From the NCBI GenBank assembly GCA_001723855.1, contig MCBC01000149.1, forward strand, positions 1 through 15,674: a stretch of DNA of 15,674 nt, written 5' to 3'. The notes under the pieces are model-generated. The model saw only the letters and a program-made list of their open reading frames with translations. It was not told the origin of the DNA and ran no database searches. The position numbers were made by a program, and so were the translations under genes. This document shows positions 8,805-14,319 of the stretch, piece after piece. This stretch comes from Candidatus Altarchaeales archaeon WOR_SM1_86-2. GTDB taxonomy: Archaea; Altiarchaeota; Altiarchaeia; IMC4; MCBC01. Position 1 is the first letter of the stretch; every line of letters begins with the position of its first letter.

Positions 8805-9812
8805 ATGGTTGCAGAATGGAAGTACAAAGAGGTTGAGGATATAGCAAATAAGGTTTCGGAGCACAGGGTTGTGGGATTGGTCAGCATAGTTGGGATCCCT
8901 TCAAGGCAATTCCAGCAGATCAGGAGAAATATAGGGAAGGGCCTGGATATTAAGATAACAAGGAACAGATTGATGAGGAGGGCATTTGAAAAATCGAATA
9001 TTAATGCATTCGGCAGTCACATTCAAGGTCCCTGCGGACTTATATTCACAAATCAGAATCCATTTAAACTGAGAAAACTCCTGGAGGCAAATAAGGTGGC
9101 AGCTGCTCCAAGAGCGGGCAGCATTGCCCCAAAAGACATAGTTGTTCCTGCAGGAGATACGCCATTTGCTCCAGGGCCGGTGATAGGGGAATTGCAGAAG
9201 GCGGGGGTAAAGGCGCAGATTAAAGGCGGAAAGATTGTGGTGACAGAAAATTCACGGGTGGCGAAGGAAGGGGATATAATCTCCGAGGATCTGGCATCGG
9301 TGCTTGCAAGAATGGATATTAAGGTAACCGAAATAGGCATGGATCTGATCGGAGCCTATGAGAAAATCGAGGGGGAGGAGGATATAATTTATTCCGCGGA
9401 TTCGCTTATAATAGACGAATCCAAGTTTAGGGGGGACATCCAGAGTGCCTATCAGGGGGCGTTTAATCTGGCGTTTAACGCGCGCATCTACAACAGCGAG
9501 GTGATCGTGTCTCTGATTCAAAACGCGGTATTCGGCGCAAGGAATCTCGCGGTCAATGCAGGGGTATTGAATAAGGAAACAATCCCGCTGCTGTTGTCAA
9601 AAGCACACGTTCAGATGATCTCGCTGGCATCGAGAATCCCTGACGGATGCGACGATGAATTAAAGGGCGTGATCGGTTCTGCCGAAAAAGCGAAAGTTAA
9701 GGCAAATAAGGTAGAAAAGAAAGGGGAAAAACCCAAGGAAGAAAAACCAGAGGAAGAAGAAGAAAAAGATGAGGAAGAAGCAGCAGCCGGTTTAGCGGGT
9801 TTGTTCGGGTAA
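8805..9812 (+). CDS. rpl10: Large ribosomal subunit protein L10 (uL10, P0)
   Basis: The 335-residue protein begins WKYKEVEDIANKVSEHRVV and has the rRNA-binding N-terminal domain (about 1-105, with KITRNRLMRRAFE at 50-62). The archaeal/eukaryotic insertion domain follows at about 110-185. The helical L12-binding region is at about 220-300. It ends in a charged Lys/Glu tail and the conserved AAAGLAGLFG, the acidic P0/P1 C-terminus that recruits translation GTPases. Length is normal for archaeal L10. In most archaea this gene lies in an L11-L1-L10-L12 operon; here L1 is not upstream and L12 is not downstream. The downstream gene begins 14 bases after its stop. Confidence 0.96.
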   Translation: MVAEWKYKEVEDIANKVSEHRVVGLVSIVGIPSRQFQQIRRNIGKGLDIKITRNRLMRRAFEKSNINAFGSHIQGPCGLIFTNQNPFKLRKLLEANKVAAAPRAGSIAPKDIVVPAGDTPFAPGPVIGELQKAGVKAQIKGGKIVVTENSRVAKEGDIISEDLASVLARMDIKVTEIGMDLIGAYEKIEGEEDIIYSADSLIIDESKFRGDIQSAYQGAFNLAFNARIYNSEVIVSLIQNAVFGARNLAVNAGVLNKETIPLLLSKAHVQMISLASRIPDGCDDELKGVIGSAEKAKVKANKVEKKGEKPKEEKPEEEEEKDEEEAAAGLAGLFG

Positions 9813-9816
9813 GGAG
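9813..9816 (+). promoter_or_regulatory. Shine-Dalgarno site of the PH-like membrane protein
   Basis: GGAG immediately follows the L10 stop codon and lies ten bases before the ATG at 9827. It decides that start and suggests co-transcription with L10. Confidence 0.55.
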
Positions 9817-9826
9817 TTAATTCAAA

Positions 9827-10417
9827 ATGCGGCATGATTTAGGAACTGTTTTTCAGAAAGAACTAAATCCTGGTGAGCGTATCTTGTGGAGCAGTAAGCC
9901 GAAAGGCGGCATTCGATTACATTCGTGGGATATTTTTATGATACAGGTCACTATAGCATGGAGTGGGGCAGCTATTTTTCTAGAATTTATTGCCATAGTT
10001 TCTGGAGAGTTGTTCCTTGCGATTTTGCTTATTCCCTTCGTTTTAGTTGGACTATACTTACTTTTTGGTCGGTTCTTGATTGATGCGACGTATCTTGAAA
10101 AAACTTATTATGCACTTACAAACAAACGCATCATAATTATTGCATGGTTATTCAATCAAAAAAGAATGTCTATTGATCTTAAGAATTTATCAGACATCGG
10201 ATTGGTGGATCAAAAAAGAGATGGTAGCGGCACTATCACCTTTTATCCCCCCCACCCCATATTATATTGGACTATAAGAAATGTATTGCACCGTACCGGG
10301 TTATATTATTCTGTTGCCTATAATTTTCTTGGGTTTAAAATGATAGACGAGATAGAAAACGCAAAAGAAGTTTATGATAAGATTATAAACGCAAGAAAAG
10401 AAGCACTAAGAAGGTAA
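9827..10417 (+). CDS. PH-like (bPH/DUF304-type) domain membrane protein
   Basis: The 196-residue protein begins with a short soluble stretch holding LNPGERILWSSKPKGGIRL (13-31), the usual entry of bacterial PH-domain membrane proteins. Two hydrophobic segments follow (about 38-58 and 61-83), then the PH-core signature YYALTNKRIIII (94-105). A beta-rich stretch (about 112-152) contains GSGTITFYP. The C-terminus is a charged helix, ENAKEVYDKIINARKEALRR (177-196). Such proteins sit in the cytoplasmic membrane with the PH-like fold inside; no enzymatic activity is known. It follows L10 with a Shine-Dalgarno site and is more AT-rich than L10, which may reflect acquisition from a bacterium. The functional link with L10 is unclear. 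Confidence 0.75.
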   Translation: MRHDLGTVFQKELNPGERILWSSKPKGGIRLHSWDIFMIQVTIAWSGAAIFLEFIAIVSGELFLAILLIPFVLVGLYLLFGRFLIDATYLEKTYYALTNKRIIIIAWLFNQKRMSIDLKNLSDIGLVDQKRDGSGTITFYPPHPILYWTIRNVLHRTGLYYSVAYNFLGFKMIDEIENAKEVYDKIINARKEALRR

Positions 10418-10429
10418 AAATATCTAAAA

Positions 10430-10780
10430 ATGAACATAAAAATAAGGGGTGGATTCTCAGCCGCACACTATATAGAAGGGCATCAGAAATGCGGGCAGCT
10501 GCACGGTCACAACTTCACCGTGTGGCTGACGGTTTCTGTAAAAGACACCGGAAAGCAGATAGAACTGGATTTTGACGATTTGAAAGGGATCCTGGACGGG
10601 GTTCTTGCAGGCTATGACCACGAGAATATCGGGAATAAAAGCTCAGAGGAGTTGATCAGGGAGTTCCAGGGAGTATTCAGGAAGCAACTGGAAAAATTCA
10701 ACCAGGCGGAAAAATTCAGGGTCGGGGTTTATGAGACGCCAGACCTGGGGGTCGAGGGAGACTGGGTCGGAGTGAGGTGA
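10430..10780 (+). CDS. queD: 6-carboxytetrahydropterin synthase / PTPS-family protein
   Basis: This 116-residue protein has the short QueD/PTPS fold. Zinc ligands are H13 (FSAAHY), H25 and H27 (LHGH). The catalytic Cys is C21, giving the CxxxHGH spacing seen in QueD rather than in eukaryotic PTPS. D63-H64 (GYDHENI) and E102 (YETPDLG) complete the active site. QueD makes 6-carboxy-tetrahydropterin from dihydroneopterin triphosphate in the deazaguanine (archaeosine/queuosine) pathway; some archaeal homologues serve folate or pterin synthesis instead. No queC, queE or tgt gene is next to it, so the pathway cannot be fixed here. It starts 12 bases after the PH-like gene and converges with yhbY. 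Confidence 0.88.
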   Translation: MNIKIRGGFSAAHYIEGHQKCGQLHGHNFTVWLTVSVKDTGKQIELDFDDLKGILDGVLAGYDHENIGNKSSEELIREFQGVFRKQLEKFNQAEKFRVGVYETPDLGVEGDWVGVR

Positions 10781-10809
10781 AAAGAAAAATAAGTTTGTCT
10801 GCGAATCTC

Positions 10810-11043
10810 TCAAATCTTTGACAGGACAAATGTGTTTCCTCTCAACTCAACAAGATTTGCGCCGGAAGAATCTGCAACACCCTCTGCGATCCCCTTACGA
10901 TCCATTTCTCCTTTCGCGGACCTCAATACCTTAACCTTGATTACTTTCCTGGCATTTAACTGCTGCTTGACTTCTGAAATTACAGGTTCCGTAATGCCGT
11001 TTTTTCCGATAAACACGGTTGGTTTTAATTCAGCACTCTTCAT
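10810..11043 (-). CDS. yhbY: YhbY / CRM-domain RNA-binding protein
   Basis: The 77-residue protein is a single CRS1-YhbY (CRM) domain. It has VFIGKNGITE (10-19) with the Gly-Lys-x-Gly loop that contacts RNA, a helix with EVKQQLNARKVIKVKVL (24-40), and the terminal strand pattern GNTFVLSK (69-76). Length is typical for stand-alone archaeal members, which bind rRNA and are linked to pre-50S assembly. It is divergent from the phosphoesterase, with 43 bases between the start codons, and converges with queD across 29 bases. Confidence 0.88.
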   Translation of the reverse strand: MKSAELKPTVFIGKNGITEPVISEVKQQLNARKVIKVKVLRSAKGEMDRKGIAEGVADSSGANLVELRGNTFVLSKI

Positions 11044-11059
11044 CTTATTGACAGTTTTT

Positions 11060-11068
11060 TTTAAATAT
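11060..11068 (+). promoter_or_regulatory. TATA box of the metallophosphoesterase gene
   Basis: TTTAAATAT is centred about 23 bases before the ATG at 11087. A weak AAGGT (11076-11080) also lies six bases before that ATG, so whether the message is leaderless or uses this site is ambiguous. Confidence 0.4.
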
Positions 11069-11086
11069 TATGCATAAGGTATATTA

Positions 11087-11860
11087 ATGCAGTCCAGAAA
11101 ATCACTCATAGGACTCCCAGGAAAAGGAAAGGCATTGATTGTTACGGATATTCATGGGAACCTTGCCGACTTTGAGAGGTACATGGAAATCTGGAATGAC
11201 CTTAAACGCAGGGAAAATCATTTGATCCTTACGGGCGATTATATCCACGGTATGTTCGGTGTCGAAGACGGCTCAATAGAAATTCTTGGAAAAGTAATGG
11301 GGTTGTATAACGAGGATGGGGTTCACCTGTTGCTCGGCAATCATGAATGGAGTCATATCGCAGGCGAGGACGTCTATAAGGCAGGGGTAAATCAAACACT
11401 GGAATTTGAATCACGGGTGGAAGAGAAATTCGGAGAAGACCGGGAGCATCAATTAGGCCTCTATATCGACTTTTTCAAGAAACTGCCTTTAGCTGCAAGA
11501 ACCGAAAACGGGGTTTTCATAAGCCATGCCGCTCCGGCAAGAAATATCGGGGGCATAGAGGATATAATCAACATAACCGGGGAGGGATATGAGATGGATA
11601 ACGATAATTTATTTGAGCTGCTCTGGAGCAGGTATCCTAAGGATTATGATGAAAAGGACATAGATATTTTTCTTGAAAAAGTCGGGTGTAAAGTTTCGGT
11701 TGTCGGGCATACCCCGGTTGACGGCTACAGGGTTATCGGAAACCAGATAGTTCTCTCCTCTTCCTTCAGTGCGGGAAGAAAAGCATATATCCTGTTGGAT
11801 TTGGAGAAAGAAATTAAAGACGTTGATGACGTTGTCGGGATGATAGAGTACTTTGAATGA
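11087..11860 (+). CDS. Calcineurin-like (PPP-type) metallophosphoesterase
   Basis: The 257-residue protein has all five phosphoesterase metal motifs: VTDIHGN (19-25; D21, H23), LTGDYIHG (48-55; D51), LLGNHE (82-87; N85, H86), FISHAAP (144-150; H147) and VVGHTP (205-210; H208). The GDxxHG plus GNHE arrangement and the late GHTP are those of PP2A-like serine/threonine phosphatases and the ApaH-like group. Likely substrates are phosphoproteins or dinucleotide polyphosphates, and sequence alone does not decide. The core is complete and no membrane segment is present. It is transcribed alone; a T-rich tract follows its stop codon. Confidence 0.87.
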   Translation: MQSRKSLIGLPGKGKALIVTDIHGNLADFERYMEIWNDLKRRENHLILTGDYIHGMFGVEDGSIEILGKVMGLYNEDGVHLLLGNHEWSHIAGEDVYKAGVNQTLEFESRVEEKFGEDREHQLGLYIDFFKKLPLAARTENGVFISHAAPARNIGGIEDIINITGEGYEMDNDNLFELLWSRYPKDYDEKDIDIFLEKVGCKVSVVGHTPVDGYRVIGNQIVLSSSFSAGRKAYILLDLEKEIKDVDDVVGMIEYFE

Positions 11861-12031
11861 ATGAAACTTTTTTGCCTCTTTTTCTGGATAAGCATCCCTC
11901 ATGTCCTGCTCCCCCGCGAATACGAGTTTGTTTATGATCATATCCCCGGGGAGATGCGGTACGTATTTCAACGCCTTATTTATCAATTTTTCTACAGTAA
12001 AATGGCTTTTCTCTCTTAATGCTTCATGCAC
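11861..12031 (-). pseudogene. Possible small or truncated gene downstream of the M50 protease
   Basis: From a GTG at 12029-12031 the minus strand reads 57 codons of ordinary protein-like composition before reaching sequence antisense to the phosphoesterase. The peptide starts HEALREKSHFTVEKLINKAL and contains YVPHLPGDMIINKLVFAGEQ. The frame stays open for 140 codons in all, to 11609, but the last 83 are merely complementary to the phosphoesterase. A TATA-like TTTTATAAAA (12050-12059) is centred about 24 bases before the GTG. I do not recognise a family. It may be a short gene whose true end overlaps the neighbour, or the surviving N-terminus of a decayed gene. The opposite strand has an open frame here too, which weakens the case. 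Confidence 0.3.
11868..11885 (+). terminator. T-rich terminator after the phosphoesterase
   Basis: CTTTTTTGCCTCTTTTTC follows the stop codon at 11858-11860 by seven bases. Two U-runs without a strong stem fit archaeal U-tract termination. If the minus-strand reading frame here were a real gene, the tract would encode its Lys-rich segment. Confidence 0.45.
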
Positions 12032-12049
12032 CTCATATCATGTCCTTCA

Positions 12050-12066
12050 TTTTATAAAACAAAAAA
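12050..12066 (-). terminator. U-tract after the M50 protease, overlapping a TATA-like sequence
   Basis: On the minus strand the protease stop codon is followed immediately by TTTTTTGTTTT, a good archaeal U-tract. This runs straight into TTTTATAAAA (12050-12059), which could be the TATA box of the small minus-strand frame starting at 12031. Confidence 0.4.
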
Positions 12067-13317
12067 CTACTCCTTTATCCTATAAAATTTTGCGATATCT
12101 GCAAGGTGATTTGATGTTATGTGTCCAACCACGCTCCCGCTCCTGAGGACCAGAACAAAGCCCTTACCCAGGATCCTGTCTAAAACTTTATCAACTTCCG
12201 TCCCGGCATCCACTGTATTTACCTCCGGCCTGGCAACCTCCCTGACATATGTTCTGCTAAAATCCGCCCTGTGCTTTCTCACCCCGTCACCCTTTAGATC
12301 CCTCAGGTCTTTAATATCCAGAATCCCGTTTATGTTGCCTGCGGAATTGACTGTCGGATAAAACCGCTGGCGAGGTACTGCAACGCTTTCCAAAAACTGC
12401 GCCAATGTTATGGATTCACTTACATACCTGAAATCGCCAAGGGCAATATCCCCCACTTTAACTCCTTTGAGAGGGTATCGTATCTTCACCATCTCAAGTT
12501 CGCTGCCGCCTACCATTAATAAGAACATTGCTATGAGTATTATCCATAGATTCCACAGCAGCATGCCGTAAAGGATCATCCCGATCATAATCATCTGCCC
12601 TACATAAACGGCAATCTTCGTCGCATAAATGTAATCCATTCGCAGTGCGAGTATGGAGCGAAATATCCTGCCGCCGTCCATCGGGAATGCCGGCAGCAGG
12701 TTAAACACCCCCAGTGCCAGGTTTAGGAGCATCAGCATGAGGAGAGCGTTCGGGATGGTGGACACATCAAGCAGCAAGTTATCTTCGGAATCTTTATCTT
12801 CCTTCCCCATGTCACTTATAGCAGAAATATTACCCTGGGTTGTATTATTGCAAACACAAGGATCGCAAGCCAGGGTATAATTATAGGATACGGAAAAAGC
12901 ACTTAAATACTGATCAACTGCCTTACCCATGTACTCGCCGGAAAAATCCGGGTACACCCAGAGCAAGAGCAGCATGCAGATGACAGCGAGTACAAAGTTG
13001 AACATCGGTCCTGAGATGCTGACCTTAAACTCCAACTTTGGATCCAGCGGGATGTCAACACTTGCCAGCCCCCCGAAAGGCAATAAAATTATGCGGTCAA
13101 CCCTGCATCCCTCACGCTTCGCAACTATTGAGTGCGACAGCTCATGAGCCAGAACGCACGTAAACAGCAAAATAAGTATGATGAGCGCCTCGGCCCCCGC
13201 CACAATTCCAAATCCCGCAACCACGATGAGAAATATGAAAAGAACGAACAATATGAAAGTTATGTGCAGCTTTACCGAAATCCCGGAGATTGAGAATATC
13301 TTATATGAGAATTTCAT
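12067..13317 (-). CDS. Site-2-protease-like M50 membrane metalloprotease with CBS pair
   Basis: This 416-residue protein has the S2P core. TM1 is about 18-40. TM2 carries the zinc motif HELSH (58-62). FGGLASVD lies at 81-88, and TM3 (about 97-121) carries ISGPMFN. TM4 has NLLPAFPMDGGR (206-217) with the third ligand D214; two further TMs follow at about 232-268. A C-terminal CBS pair (about 287-342 and 356-413) is cytoplasmic, as in the Methanocaldococcus enzyme, and may sense nucleotides. S2P enzymes cut transmembrane substrates in regulated intramembrane proteolysis. Unusual here is an extra loop of about 65 residues (122-187) between TM3 and TM4, predicted outside the cell. It holds CDPCVC (151-156), four N-glycosylation sequons between 146 and 165, and an acidic tail. 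The gene is divergent from the cysteine-rich surface protein. Confidence 0.9.
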   Translation of the reverse strand: MKFSYKIFSISGISVKLHITFILFVLFIFLIVVAGFGIVAGAEALIILILLFTCVLAHELSHSIVAKREGCRVDRIILLPFGGLASVDIPLDPKLEFKVSISGPMFNFVLAVICMLLLLWVYPDFSGEYMGKAVDQYLSAFSVSYNYTLACDPCVCNNTTQGNISAISDMGKEDKDSEDNLLLDVSTIPNALLMLMLLNLALGVFNLLPAFPMDGGRIFRSILALRMDYIYATKIAVYVGQMIMIGMILYGMLLWNLWIILIAMFLLMVGGSELEMVKIRYPLKGVKVGDIALGDFRYVSESITLAQFLESVAVPRQRFYPTVNSAGNINGILDIKDLRDLKGDGVRKHRADFSRTYVREVARPEVNTVDAGTEVDKVLDRILGKGFVLVLRSGSVVGHITSNHLADIAKFYRIKE

Positions 13318-13377
13318 TTGCTTTTTTATTATTATTAAAAAAAGAAGTTAAAGTAAAATTAACAAAAAAGTTATAGT
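13318..13377. promoter_or_regulatory. Shared AT-rich promoter region of the M50 protease and cysteine-rich protein
   Basis: The 60 bases between the protease ATG and the first possible ATG of the cysteine-rich gene are nearly all A and T, including ATTATTATTAAAAAAAG and GTTAAAGTAAAATTAAC. Both promoters must lie here, but I cannot pick a single convincing TATA box for either. Such closeness suggests the two genes could be regulated together. Confidence 0.4.
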
Positions 13378-13380
13378 ATG

Positions 13381-13386
13381 GGGAGA
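13381..13386 (+). promoter_or_regulatory. Shine-Dalgarno site deciding the start of the cysteine-rich protein
   Basis: GGGAGA lies six bases before the ATG at 13393. A second in-frame ATG at 13378 lies upstream of this site. Starting at 13393 gives a cleaner, shorter signal peptide, so that start is preferred. Confidence 0.5.
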
Positions 13387-13392
13387 TATAAG

Positions 13393-14226
13393 ATGAATGC
13401 AGTAAAATACCTGGCATTTTCATTATTATTCCTAATGCCTGTGCATGGAGTTGGAGCACAACCCGGATATGAAAACCCCTCCCTGGAAGGTGCACCGTGC
13501 GAAGAAGACCGGCAGTGTGGAAGCGAGGACTTTAAATGCATAGGCGGCGTGTGCGGACCAAACGTGTGTCCCACCGGATACGAGCAGTGGATAAACGAAT
13601 CGACCCTTGAGCACACATGTAAGAAACTCGGGGGTTATTGTGAGAGCGATGAATTGTGTGAGAATGACGAATCCTGCGAGGAATTCACATTGGTTGGCTA
13701 CCCCCAATGTACGAAACTCGAGTGTTACCCCCATCAGCACCCGGAAAATCATAGTTGTGTTGAGCATGAATGCCTTCTTAACATAGAATGCTCAGGTGAC
13801 GAGCGCTGTTTAAACTATAGTTGTGTCAGGTTGGATTGTAAGGGGGATGAATATATTGCAAACCATACCTGCAAGAAAATCGAATGCGGTTACTGCCAGT
13901 ACCTCTCAAACCGCACTTGTGTTGACTACGAATGCTGCGACAACACCACCTGCAAACGCGATGAACATTGTTTGAGCCACAGGTGCGTGATTTTATCGTG
14001 CAACGGAAATGAAATAATTGAAGATCATGAATGCGTTAGACTCAGGTGCCCGTTTGGACAATATGCCGGCAATCACCGATGCGTCTCGTATTGGTCGCTT
14101 ATACTGGATTTTATCAACACGGGCGTGGTTAAGGTTATATTATGGGTGTTGGGGGTATTCATATTTACTGTCATGGTGGGGGCTGTTCTCAGGCACATGC
14201 GCGAAAAAAAGGGGGGCACGCGATGA
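13393..14226 (+). CDS. Secreted, membrane-anchored cysteine-rich repeat protein
   Basis: The protein is 277 residues from the ATG at 13393 (282 from 13378). A signal peptide (MNAVKYLAFSLLFLMPVHGV, cut near GVGA/QPG) is followed by an ectodomain with 30 cysteines. One membrane span (about 240-266) and a basic tail HMREKKGGTR end the protein, so it should be anchored with its N-terminus outside. The ectodomain consists of repeating short units (about 16 residues, ending N-H-x-C-x4-C) and long units (about 22 residues, Cys spacing x5, x4, x4). The long units recall Dickkopf-N/EB-like disulfide modules. Residues 112-165 and 166-219 are a 54-residue tandem duplication. Five sequons of the form N-x-S/T sit directly before a cysteine. 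Function is unknown; adhesion, protection or ligand binding are possible. It is divergent from the S2P-like protease. Confidence 0.85.
   Translation: MNAVKYLAFSLLFLMPVHGVGAQPGYENPSLEGAPCEEDRQCGSEDFKCIGGVCGPNVCPTGYEQWINESTLEHTCKKLGGYCESDELCENDESCEEFTLVGYPQCTKLECYPHQHPENHSCVEHECLLNIECSGDERCLNYSCVRLDCKGDEYIANHTCKKIECGYCQYLSNRTCVDYECCDNTTCKRDEHCLSHRCVILSCNGNEIIEDHECVRLRCPFGQYAGNHRCVSYWSLILDFINTGVVKVILWVLGVFIFTVMVGAVLRHMREKKGGTR
13726..14049 (+). repeat. Two 162-base coding repeats (54 residues each) in the cysteine-rich protein
   Basis: Bases 13726-13887 and 13888-14049 encode two adjacent 54-residue blocks. Each is built as a 16-, a 22- and a 16-residue unit and aligns end to end without gaps. 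By hand I count 22 identical residues of 54, with the shared-position cysteines all matching. The second block has two extra cysteines, in its first and second units. A further 16-residue unit follows, and diverged units precede, so the array is old and not a recent DNA duplication. Confidence 0.75.
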
Positions 14227-14294
14227 GGGCGGGGAAATTGATCACAGCCCTTAATGGTGTCTCAAAAAAATTAGTTTTTAAGATTCATCCTTAA
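14223..14294 (+). pseudogene. Possible truncated second gene overlapping the cysteine-rich gene by ATGA
   Basis: An ATG at 14223 overlaps the TGA stop of the cysteine-rich gene in the classic ATGA coupling arrangement. It reads 23 codons (starting MRAGKLITALNGVSKKLVF) before TAA. This looks like the beginning of a coupled gene, but nothing in frame follows. It may be a remnant cut off when the histidine-kinase region was joined here, a small peptide gene, or chance. No family recognised. Confidence 0.2.
14264..14280. terminator. Bidirectional terminator between cysteine-rich protein and histidine kinase
   Basis: The tract AAAAAAATTAGTTTTTA is a small A/T inverted repeat lying between two convergent genes. 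It gives a U-run on the minus strand (seven) and on the plus strand (five). It is 37 bases past the plus-strand stop and about 40 bases past the kinase stop. Confidence 0.4.
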
Positions 14295-14319
14295 CCGGAT
14301 CATTGACAGATACAAACAG

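Noticed and set aside
11609..11860. Continuation of the minus-strand frame through the phosphoesterase
   Set aside because: This part is the complement of the conserved C-terminal half of the phosphoesterase, including the GHTP motif, so it should not be counted as coding; only 11861-12031 is kept as a tentative feature.
14018..14254. Alternative plus frame of 78 codons over the end of the cysteine-rich gene
   Set aside because: It reads across the repeat units and membrane span in another frame and lacks start signals; the signal peptide and cysteine grammar support the other frame.
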